Shown piece after piece: positions 1 to 4,812 of a DNA stretch of 5,477 nucleotides. The position numbers and the translations under genes were made by a program. Within the stretch, counting starts at the first letter, position 1. Each line of letters opens with the position of its first letter. Origin of the DNA: an uncultured Alistipes sp. (lineage in GTDB: Bacteria > Bacteroidota > Bacteroidia > Bacteroidales > Rikenellaceae). The notes under the pieces were generated by a model. The model searched no databases and had not been told where the DNA came from. It worked only from the letters and a program-made list of their open reading frames with translations. Location: contig CAMWGZ010000083.1 of assembly GCA_947173915.1 (NCBI GenBank), positions 1-5,477 of the forward strand, in the 5' to 3' direction.

Positions 1-54
1 TCGAAATGCGGTGTACGGGCAACTGTACCGGGGGTTCGAATCCCTCTCTCTCCG
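1..54 (+). tRNA. tRNA-Ser, 3' part (probably anticodon CGA)
   Basis: The 5' half lies outside the window. What remains reads as the end of the anticodon loop (TCGAAA, 1-6), the 3' anticodon stem (7-11), a long variable arm, a T arm with stem GGGGG/CCCTC (30-34 and 42-46) and loop TTCGAAT (35-41), the 3' acceptor strand TCTCTCC (47-53) and discriminator G54. The variable arm folds as GTACGG (13-18) with CTGTAC (23-28), including one G-T pair, around a GCAA tetraloop. A long variable arm plus discriminator G is typical of tRNA-Ser. If base 1 is U33, the anticodon at 2-4 is CGA, decoding UCG. CCA is not encoded. Class is confident; the anticodon is slightly less so because the 5' stem is not visible. 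Confidence 0.87.
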
Positions 55-80
55 CAAAGTTCCGAAACAGAGGAATGTCC

Positions 81-115
81 AATGCCGTAAAACAAATAGT
101 TTTGCGGCATTTTTT
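81..115 (+). terminator. Intrinsic terminator of tRNA-Ser
   Basis: The arms 81-93 (AATGCCGTAAAAC) and 99-111 form about 13 base pairs, one of them G-T, around a 5-nt AAATA loop. A T run at 110-115 follows. The hairpin starts 26 bp after the tRNA end and fits as its transcription stop. Confidence 0.88.
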
Positions 116-305
116 ATTCGGTAAGGATCCGGACCACCTCGCGGCGGAGTCGCCGCACAACCCCCAGCACAGACATAGGGAGCCTCTTTATCCCGATTGA
201 CGAAACGGACAAAGGGCCGCTCGTCCTGCAACGGAAACGACAGTCCTTCCCGCCCCCGGGCACGAGTTTTTGCGGCGGAATGAGCGCTATTCCGAAATAG
301 TTTTA
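116..305. other. Intergenic stretch without a recognised gene
   Basis: About 190 bp between the tRNA-Ser terminator and the coaD promoter. I find no reading frame resembling a protein family on either strand and no RNA gene fold. The only local structure I can point to is the inverted repeat CGGAAT-(7 nt)-ATTCCG at 276-294, just upstream of the coaD -7 element. Confidence 0.6.
276..294. repeat. Short inverted repeat upstream of coaD (possible operator)
   Basis: CGGAAT at 276-281 and ATTCCG at 289-294 are perfect reverse complements around a 7-nt spacer that itself contains the palindrome AGCGCT. It lies 12 bp upstream of the TACCTTTG -7 element, where the -33 element would be expected, so a bound regulator could affect coaD transcription. 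Short repeats like this arise by chance; the operator role is inference. Confidence 0.3.
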
Positions 306-313
306 TACCTTTG
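306..313 (+). promoter_or_regulatory. Bacteroidetes-type -7 element for coaD
   Basis: TACCTTTG at 306-313 matches the Bacteroidetes primary-sigma -7 consensus TAnnTTTG. No TTTG lies at the expected 19-21 bp upstream; the nearest (269-272) is 33 bp away. The element ends only 5 nt before the coaD ATG, so transcription would begin at or next to the start codon. Confidence 0.5.
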
Positions 314-318
314 TTCGC

Positions 319-810
319 ATGTCACATACCGTCGCCATCTTTGCGGGGTCGTTCGACCCCTTCACGCGAGGCCATGCCGCCCTTGTGGCGACGGCCCTGA
401 CGCTCTTCGACCGGATCGTGGTCGGCATCGGCAACAACATAACGAAAAGGGAGCTGCTGCCCGTCGAGGTGCGCAAGCGGCTCATCGAGGATCTCTATGC
501 GGACGATCCCCGCGTCGAGGCGAGGATATACACGGGACTCACGGGCGACTTCGCCCGCGAAGTCGGAGCGGCGGCCCTGATCCGGGGCGTGCGCAACACC
601 GTCGATTTCGAATACGAACGGACGATGGATGCCGCCAACCGGAGGCTCTTCCCCGAGCTGGCCACCGTGCTGCTCTTCACGCCGGCGCCGGTCGCCGACA
701 TCGCGTCGAGCACGGTGCGCGAGCTGCTGGCCTTCGGCCGGCCGGTGAGCGAGTTCATGCCCGAAGGCATCGACATCGAAAACTACCTGACACTGAAAAC
801 GAACCAATAA
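319..810 (+). CDS. coaD: Phosphopantetheine adenylyltransferase (CoaD)
   Basis: A 163-residue protein, the usual length for bacterial CoaD. It catalyses the penultimate step of coenzyme A synthesis in the cytosol: 4'-phosphopantetheine plus ATP gives dephospho-CoA plus pyrophosphate. It belongs to the nucleotidyltransferase superfamily. The nucleotide-binding motif [10 protein letters not shown] is at residues 10-19, with the T-x-G-H signature at 16-19. The conserved IRG is at 88-90, followed by DFEYE (96-100), and the SST segment near the C terminus is at 130-132. The ATG is chosen because the family begins only a few residues before GSFDP. No Shine-Dalgarno sequence precedes it, and the -7 element ends 5 nt upstream, suggesting a leaderless message. 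It is the first gene of a probable coaD-lpxD-ruvC operon; its stop lies 14 bp before lpxD. Confidence 0.97.
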   Translation: MSHTVAIFAGSFDPFTRGHAALVATALTLFDRIVVGIGNNITKRELLPVEVRKRLIEDLYADDPRVEARIYTGLTGDFAREVGAAALIRGVRNTVDFEYERTMDAANRRLFPELATVLLFTPAPVADIASSTVRELLAFGRPVSEFMPEGIDIENYLTLKTNQ

Positions 811-824
811 TCCCAAGAAACAAC

Positions 825-1862
825 ATGATGGAGTTTACCGCAGAAATGATCGCCGGCTTTCTCGGCGGTCAGATCGTCGGCGACAAAGAGGCGAAAGTAC
901 ACACCGTCTCTTCGATCGAGGAGGGCGAGCCGGGTGCCCTGGCCTACCTGACCAACCTCAAATACGAGCGACACCTCTACACGACCAAAGCGTCGATCGT
1001 ATTGGTAAATAAGGATTTCACACCGAGCGCCCCCGTTGCGGCGACGCTCGTCAAGGTCGATGACGCAGCCGCCTGCGTGGTCAAGCTGCTGGCCATGTAC
1101 CAGGCCGCCAAACCGCGCAAGCAGGGGATCAGCCCCCGCGCCTCGATCGCCGAAGGGGCCGTCGTGGGCGAGAACTGCTACGTCGGCGACTTCGCCGTCA
1201 TCGAGGCCGGTGCCCACATCGGCGACAATTGCCAGATCTACCCGCAGACCTACGTGGGCGACGGCGTGACGGTCGGTGCAGAGACCATCCTCTACCCGGG
1301 CGTGAAGGTCTATGAAGGCTGCCGGATCGGCGACCGCTGCATCCTCCACGCCGGTGCCGTGATCGGTGCCGACGGCTTCGGCTTCATGCCCAATGCCGAG
1401 GGAGGCTTCGACAAGATCCCCCAGCTGGGCAACGTGGTCATCGAGGACGACGTGGAGATCGGTGCCAACACCTGCATCGACCGCGCCAAGACCGACTCGA
1501 CGGTCATCCGCCGGGGCGTAAAGCTCGACAACCTGATCCAGATCGGCCACAACGTCCAGATCGGCGAGAACACCGTCTCGTCGGCCCAGACAGGCATCGC
1601 GGGCACCTCGCGGGTGGGACGCAACTGCTTCCTGGCCGGCCAGGTCGGCATCGCCGACCACGTGACTGTCGGCGACCGGGTAATGATCGGCTCCAAGAGC
1701 GGCATCGACAAGAACGTGCCCGACGGCGAAGTGCGCCTGGGCTACCCGGCGCTGCCCGGCATCCAGTACCACCGCTCATCGGCCGTGTTCAAGAACCTGC
1801 CCGAGCTGGCCCGCCGCGTGACGCGCCTGGAGAACGACCTCGAAACGCTCAAGAACAAATAA
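825..1862 (+). CDS. lpxD: UDP-3-O-acylglucosamine N-acyltransferase (LpxD)
   Basis: A 345-residue protein of normal LpxD length. LpxD moves a hydroxyacyl chain from acyl carrier protein to the 2-amino group of UDP-3-O-acylglucosamine, the third step of lipid A synthesis, at the cytoplasmic face. Residues 1-100 are the N-terminal uridine-binding domain. From about 103 to 310 come hexapeptide repeats that build a left-handed beta-helix trimer. DNLIQIGHN (235-243) carries the probable catalytic base H242, and GADGFGF (181-187) is a conserved LpxD segment. A charged C-terminal helix follows (about 318-345). The start has two adjacent ATGs; as I recall, relatives begin with MEF, so the second ATG at 828 may be the true start. 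The upstream bases are A-rich without Shine-Dalgarno. The next gene is ruvC rather than the lpxC-fabZ, lpxA genes common in this phylum, so this may be a relocated or second copy. Confidence 0.96.
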   Translation: MMEFTAEMIAGFLGGQIVGDKEAKVHTVSSIEEGEPGALAYLTNLKYERHLYTTKASIVLVNKDFTPSAPVAATLVKVDDAAACVVKLLAMYQAAKPRKQGISPRASIAEGAVVGENCYVGDFAVIEAGAHIGDNCQIYPQTYVGDGVTVGAETILYPGVKVYEGCRIGDRCILHAGAVIGADGFGFMPNAEGGFDKIPQLGNVVIEDDVEIGANTCIDRAKTDSTVIRRGVKLDNLIQIGHNVQIGENTVSSAQTGIAGTSRVGRNCFLAGQVGIADHVTVGDRVMIGSKSGIDKNVPDGEVRLGYPALPGIQYHRSSAVFKNLPELARRVTRLENDLETLKNK

Positions 1863-1871
1863 GCCCCGCCC

Positions 1872-2528
1872 GTGTCCGCACCGACTCCGTTCCGCATCAT
1901 GGGCATCGACCCGGGCACCAACTACATGGGATACGGCATCCTGGAGATCGACGGCCGCGCGCTGCGCTCGGTGGCGCTGGGCGACATCGACCTGCACCGG
2001 CTCGCCGACCCCTACGCCAAGCTGCGCCGCATCTTCGAGGAGGTCGGCGCACTGATCGACCTGCACGCCCCCGCCGAAGTGGCGCTCGAATCGCCCTTCT
2101 TCGGGGAGAACGTCCAGAGCATGCTCAAGCTGGGCCGCGCCCAGGGAGTCGCGATGGCGGCCGCCCTGAACCGCGACCTCCCGGTCTTCGAGTACGCCCC
2201 GAGCCGGATCAAGCAGTCGATCACGGGCAGGGGTTCGGCACAGAAGGAGCAGGTCGCCGCGCTGGTCGAGCGGATGCTCCGCATCGAACGCCCCCGCAGA
2301 CTCGATGCCACCGACGGCATGGCCGTCGCGCTGTGCCACTACTTCATGACCCGCTCGCCGCTGTGCGGAGCGCTGGGGAGCGAACGGGTCAAGGGGCTCG
2401 GCGGCGGACTGAAGGCTGCCTCGGCACGGGGCAGTTCGAGTTGGGAGCGGTTTTTGCGGGAGAACCCCCAGCGGGAGATCCGTCCGCAGGCCCCCAGCGT
2501 CGGCCGCACGAAAAAAACGGACGAATAA
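1872..2528 (+). CDS. ruvC: Crossover junction endodeoxyribonuclease RuvC
   Basis: Resolves Holliday junctions as a dimer, working with RuvAB during recombination and repair. The RNase H-like fold is complete, with the four acidic metal ligands visible: D13 in GIDPGT (11-16), E73 in ALESPFFGEN (71-80), and D145 and D148 in LDATDGMAVALCH (144-156). KLGRAQGVA (86-94) is also typical. The start is GTG at 1872, 9 bp after the lpxD stop; the only nearby ATG is codon 10, which would remove the first strand just before GIDPG. At 218 residues it is longer than the roughly 173-190 usual for RuvC. The extra length lies after residue 160: a Gly/Ser/Arg-rich linker, a segment SWERFLRENPQRE (190-202) and a basic end with KKTDE. 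It is probably translated from the coaD-lpxD transcript. Confidence 0.95.
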   Translation: MSAPTPFRIMGIDPGTNYMGYGILEIDGRALRSVALGDIDLHRLADPYAKLRRIFEEVGALIDLHAPAEVALESPFFGENVQSMLKLGRAQGVAMAAALNRDLPVFEYAPSRIKQSITGRGSAQKEQVAALVERMLRIERPRRLDATDGMAVALCHYFMTRSPLCGALGSERVKGLGGGLKAASARGSSSWERFLRENPQREIRPQAPSVGRTKKTDE

Positions 2529-2530
2529 GC

Positions 2531-2546
2531 CGCTCCGGGCGGAGCG
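2531..2546 (+). other. GC-rich hairpin after ruvC
   Basis: CGCTCC (2531-2536) and GGAGCG (2541-2546) pair around a GGGC loop, starting 2 bp after the ruvC stop. No T run follows, so it is not a typical terminator. It may stabilise or slow the 3' end of the operon transcript, or may be chance in a GC-rich gap. Confidence 0.3.
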
Positions 2547-2624
2547 CCGAAACGACACCGAAAGCGAAGATGCCCCGGAGAGCAACAATTTGAAAACAAC
2601 ACAAACCGAATTAAAATCAGACAC

Positions 2625-3677
2625 ATGAAAAAAACGATGTCACTCCTCCTCGCCACCGCGGCCCTGTGCAGCTGCGGCGGCAACAGCTACACCCTTCGGG
2701 GCACCATCGCCCCCGGAAGAACGGACTCGGTATTCCTCTTCGCGATCGACAACCGCGAGGATCCCCACATCGCGGCCGCAGCGGTCGATCAGCAGGGCAC
2801 CTTCGTCATCAAGGGCCGGATCGAGAAGCCGGAGATCGTCATACTCAACGACCGTTATTCCGAACCCATCAGCACCATATTCCTCGAACCGGGCGAAATC
2901 CGCCTGACGACCGGCCCGGTAGGACAGATCGCCGTCACGGGCACCCCCTCCAACGAGGCGTACACCCCCGTGGGCGATTCGCTGCAAATGATGCAGGGGC
3001 AGTTCCTGACCGCCCTGGAGAGCGGCGACATGAGCCGCGTCGATTCCCTGGACCGCGCAGCACACGAGATGATCCGCCGCGCCATGGAGCGCAACCTGGA
3101 CAACCAGGCCGGCATCTTCTTCTTCAGCAACCTCTTCGCCGAAATGGAGCCGGACGAGGCGCGCGCCATCCTGGATCGCATCCCCGCCCGATACGACGAC
3201 CACTTCCTCATCGACCGGATCCGCCACTCCATCGAGGCGATGGAGAACACCCGCATCGGTGCCCCCTACATGGAGATCGAACTTCGCGACACGGCCGATG
3301 AGAAGCTCGCCCTGTCGGGCCTCGTCGGTCCCGGCAAGTGGGTGCTGATCGACTTCTGGGCCACCTGGTGCGGTCCCTGCCGGGGCGAAATCCCCCACCT
3401 GAAGCAGGCCGTCGAAGAGTTCGGACCGAAAGGATTCACGATCTACGGTGTCTCGCTCGACAACGACGAGGCGGGCTGGAAAAATTTCGTTGCGGAGCAG
3501 CAGATGAACTGGCCCAACGTGATCGCCATCGAAAACGGCCAGAGCGCCCCGATCGTCGAGGCATACGGCATCCGCTCGATCCCGTCGAACTTCCTGATCT
3601 CGCCCGAGGGCAAAATCGTGGCGAGCGGGCTGCGCGGCGACGACCTGCGCACCAAACTGGCCGAACTGATCCGATAA
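2625..3677 (+). CDS. DUF4369/thioredoxin-fold lipoprotein (TlpA-like)
   Basis: A 350-residue predicted envelope protein. It starts with a lipoprotein signal: K2-K3, a hydrophobic stretch, then lipobox L-C-S-C with probable lipidated C17. Residues about 22-110 form a beta-rich region matching the DUF4369 pattern that precedes TlpA-like domains in Bacteroidetes. A mostly helical section follows (about 115-210). From about 212 to 350 is an AhpC/TSA-thioredoxin fold with W-C-G-P-C at 248-252 in the VLIDFWATWCGPCR context, and a probable cis-proline P320 in SIPSN. The likely role is thiol-disulfide reduction or exchange in the periplasm, anchored to a membrane; the true substrate cannot be read from sequence. 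The gene lies 96 bp after ruvC, so it may have its own weak promoter: TTTG at 2589-2592 but only TAAAATCA about 19 bp on. A strong terminator follows at 3741. Confidence 0.9.
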   Translation: MKKTMSLLLATAALCSCGGNSYTLRGTIAPGRTDSVFLFAIDNREDPHIAAAAVDQQGTFVIKGRIEKPEIVILNDRYSEPISTIFLEPGEIRLTTGPVGQIAVTGTPSNEAYTPVGDSLQMMQGQFLTALESGDMSRVDSLDRAAHEMIRRAMERNLDNQAGIFFFSNLFAEMEPDEARAILDRIPARYDDHFLIDRIRHSIEAMENTRIGAPYMEIELRDTADEKLALSGLVGPGKWVLIDFWATWCGPCRGEIPHLKQAVEEFGPKGFTIYGVSLDNDEAGWKNFVAEQQMNWPNVIAIENGQSAPIVEAYGIRSIPSNFLISPEGKIVASGLRGDDLRTKLAELIR

Positions 3678-3740
3678 GAAGGACAAAAGAGGGGAATCGG
3701 CCCGAAACATCCGACCAACAAACTAAACATCAAGCGATTG

Positions 3741-3777
3741 ATCCCTGCATTTCGATTCGGAAATGCAGGGATTTTTT
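3741..3777 (+). terminator. Strong intrinsic terminator after the TlpA-like gene
   Basis: ATCCCTGCATTTC (3741-3753) pairs perfectly over 13 bp with GAAATGCAGGGAT (3760-3772) around a 6-nt loop, and TTTTTT follows at 3772-3777. It lies 63 bp after the stop codon of the thioredoxin-fold lipoprotein gene. Confidence 0.93.
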
Positions 3778-3838
3778 CTCTCGAAACAACCGAAATTATT
3801 CGAATTGGAAAAAATATTTGCATTTTTTCTTCAAAATA

Positions 3839-3870
3839 TTTGGTCGGTTAAAAAAAACGCCATATATTTG
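3839..3870 (+). promoter_or_regulatory. Bacteroidetes-type promoter of tRNA-Arg
   Basis: TTTG at 3839-3842 and TATATTTG at 3863-3870 match the -33 (TTTG) and -7 (TAnnTTTG) consensus with a 20-bp spacer, the usual distance. The tRNA begins 12 bp after the -7 element. The region from 3780 is strongly AT-rich compared with its surroundings. A further AAATATTTG at 3812-3820 has no -7 partner. Confidence 0.86.
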
Positions 3871-3882
3871 CACTCGCAATTC

Positions 3883-3956
3883 GGCTCCGTAGCTTAACTG
3901 AATAGAGCACTTGACTACGGATCAAGAGGTTACAGGTTTGAATCCTGTCGGAGTCA
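3883..3956 (+). tRNA. tRNA-Arg (anticodon ACG)
   Basis: A complete 74-nt cloverleaf without encoded CCA. Acceptor GGCTCCG (3883-3889) pairs with CGGAGTC (3949-3955), with one G-T pair, and the discriminator is A3956. The D stem is GCTT/GAGC. The anticodon stem CTTGA/TCAAG (3910-3914, 3922-3926) encloses loop CTACGGA, giving anticodon ACG at 3917-3919. The T arm is ACAGG/CCTGT with loop TTTGAAT. A34 would be deaminated to inosine by TadA, letting this tRNA read CGU, CGC and CGA. It has its own promoter and terminator, so it is a single-gene transcription unit. Confidence 0.97.
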
Positions 3957-3964
3957 CAGCAACG

Positions 3965-3994
3965 ACCGCTCATGATACCATGAGCGGTTTTTTT
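3965..3994 (+). terminator. Intrinsic terminator of tRNA-Arg
   Basis: ACCGCTCATG (3965-3974) pairs with CATGAGCGGT (3979-3988) over 10 bp around loop ATAC, followed by seven T at 3988-3994. It starts 9 nt after the tRNA end. Confidence 0.93.
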
Positions 3995-4031
3995 ATGCCC
4001 CCTGCGCACCCGCGCCGAACGAAAGTTTTCG

Positions 4032-4043
4032 GCAAATATTTGC
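4032..4043. repeat. Perfect 12-bp palindrome covering a -33 element
   Basis: GCAAATATTTGC reads the same on both strands and includes the TTTG (4039-4042) used as the -33 element of the DUF3127 gene promoter. It could be an operator for a dimeric regulator or just an AT-rich coincidence: the 9-mer AAATATTTG also occurs at 3812-3820 and 3834-3842. Confidence 0.35.
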
Positions 4044-4070
4044 GGATTCGCCGGATAAACATTACTTTTG
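4039..4070 (+). promoter_or_regulatory. Bacteroidetes-type promoter of the DUF3127 gene
   Basis: TTTG at 4039-4042 and TACTTTTG at 4063-4070 fit the -33/-7 consensus with a 20-bp spacer. Transcription would start near 4076, leaving a leader of about 20 nt before the ATG at 4096, with A/T-rich sequence and no Shine-Dalgarno. Confidence 0.86.
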
Positions 4071-4095
4071 TCTATTCACGAAAACAATTATCATT

Positions 4096-4461
4096 ATGGA
4101 ATTCGAAGGTGTCGTATATAAGATCATGCCCGTACAGCAGGGCACATCCGCCCGGGGCGAGTGGCAGCGTCAGGAGGTTATTTTCGAAATGACTGCCGAA
4201 TTTTCGCGCAAAGTCTGCGTGACCTTCTTCAACAAGCCGAGCGAGGTGGCCAAACTCCGCGAGGGTGCCGCCTACACGGTATCGGTCAATATCGAATCGC
4301 GCGAGTACAACGGCCGCTGGTACACCGACGTGCGGGCCTGGCGCATCCAGCCCAAGGAGACGACCCAGCCGGCACCCGCAATGCCGGAGGCCGCCCCGAT
4401 CGAGGAGCCTCGCTATGCAGCTCCGGCACCTGCGGCCGAAGTCGATGACCTGCCGTTCTGA
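4096..4461 (+). CDS. DUF3127 domain protein, OB-fold/SSB-like, with SSB-type acidic tail
   Basis: A 121-residue cytosolic protein. Residues 1-about 96 match the pattern of DUF3127, a small Bacteroidetes family thought to adopt an OB fold like single-stranded DNA-binding proteins: an opening MEFEGVVYKI strand, then WQRQEVIFEM (23-32), a VTFF strand (42-45) and ESREYNGRWYTDVRAWRI toward the end. A Pro/Ala/Glu-rich linker follows (about 97-113). The last residues, EVDDLPF, resemble the acidic C-terminal tip of bacterial SSB (typically DDDIPF), which binds repair and replication partners. DNA binding and partner recruitment are inferences from this architecture; no biochemical role is established here. 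The gene stands alone with its own promoter. The start is the only ATG before the conserved opening strand. Confidence 0.88.
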   Translation: MEFEGVVYKIMPVQQGTSARGEWQRQEVIFEMTAEFSRKVCVTFFNKPSEVAKLREGAAYTVSVNIESREYNGRWYTDVRAWRIQPKETTQPAPAMPEAAPIEEPRYAAPAPAAEVDDLPF

Positions 4462-4519
4462 TCGCCCTACCCGAAACACCCGAAGGCGACCGCACGGCCC
4501 GAAACCGTAGAAATACGCA

Positions 4520-4552
4520 ACACCCGCACCCCGCACACAGGGATGCGGGTGT
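4520..4552 (+). terminator. Probable terminator of the DUF3127 gene
   Basis: ACACCCGCA (4520-4528) pairs with TGCGGGTGT (4544-4552) over 9 bp. A C-A mismatch then leads into CCC (4530-4532) with GGG (4540-4542) and a 7-nt loop. The tail CTTCATCT is only weakly T-rich, so termination may be less efficient than at the other sites. It lies 58 bp after the stop codon. Confidence 0.6.
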
Positions 4553-4596
4553 CTTCATCTCCGCCCGCCCCTCTCGCCCGGCCGAAGACTGCGCAC

Positions 4597-4631
4597 AAAA
4601 AAACAGCAGGGAATCTCACGATTGCCTGCTG
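4597..4631 (-). terminator. Minus-strand intrinsic terminator with GTGA tetraloop
   Basis: Read on the minus strand, CAGCAGG (4631-4625) and CCTGCTG (4610-4604) form a 7-bp base. A C-C mismatch follows, then AATC/GATT and a GTGA loop of the GNRA type. Seven T follow (4603-4597). It would end the transcript of the TonB-domain gene, leaving a 3' untranslated region of roughly 200 nt, or of an unrecognised small RNA upstream of it. Confidence 0.78.
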
Positions 4632-4635
4632 CCCC

Positions 4636-4651
4636 CGGAGGTTTCCCTCCG
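4636..4651 (-). other. GNRA-capped hairpin beside the minus-strand terminator
   Basis: On the minus strand CGGAGG-GAAA-CCTCCG forms a perfect 6-bp stem with a GAAA tetraloop, only 4 nt upstream of the terminator hairpin. Its 3' arm, read as GAAACCTC (4645-4638), can pair instead with GAGGTTTC (4689-4682), giving two mutually exclusive folds. Confidence 0.5.
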
Positions 4652-4812
4652 AAACTACTAACCCAAACTTAAATAAATGAAGAAACCTCACTAAATCCGA
4701 AGCGGATACTCCGGCTTAGCATCTGTTTTGAATGCAATTTTCATGCCACATAATCAACCCCTCACAGCTCAGCCGACGTGCGAATCCACACACCCCACCT
4801 CTGCCGATTAAT

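Larger units (their letters stand above)
4462..4812. other. Convergent intergenic region, structured, no supported gene
   Basis: This 351-bp gap separates the + strand DUF3127 gene from the minus-strand TonB-domain gene. It holds a + strand terminator-like hairpin (4520-4552), a minus-strand terminator (4597-4631), a second tetraloop hairpin (4636-4651), a long-range complementary pair (4638-4645 with 4682-4689), a five-codon + strand ORF (4677-4694, MKKPH) and a small hairpin ATCCG/CGGAT (4695-4707). I find no TAnnTTTG promoter on either strand inside it and no protein-like frame. Confidence 0.6.

Noticed and set aside
6..200. 64-residue + strand frame starting inside the tRNA-Ser
   Set aside because: It runs through the tRNA and its terminator hairpin and has no protein-like pattern.
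270..824. N-terminal extension of the lpxD frame back to 270
   Set aside because: The extension overlaps coaD in another frame, is Arg/His-rich and unlike LpxD. The known LpxD N terminus begins at the paired ATGs at 825 and 828.
2589..2619. Promoter for the TlpA-like gene (TTTG, 19 bp, TAAAATCA)
   Set aside because: Only the TA of the -7 element matches TAnnTTTG. It is mentioned with the gene but is too weak to list as a feature.
2640..3710. Long minus-strand frame opposite the TlpA-like gene (356 residues)
   Set aside because: High GC makes long antisense frames common here. The + strand has a lipobox, CGPC and cis-proline, and the minus frame shows no family features.
3883..3956. tRNA-Arg as an integration site for a mobile element
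   Set aside because: I found no repeat of the tRNA 3' end downstream, no integrase and no accessory cargo. The tRNA is followed directly by its terminator and an ordinary gene.
4597..4740. Miniature transposable element in the structured intergenic region
   Set aside because: There are no terminal inverted repeats bounding the region and no target-site duplication that I can see. The hairpins are adjacent and local.
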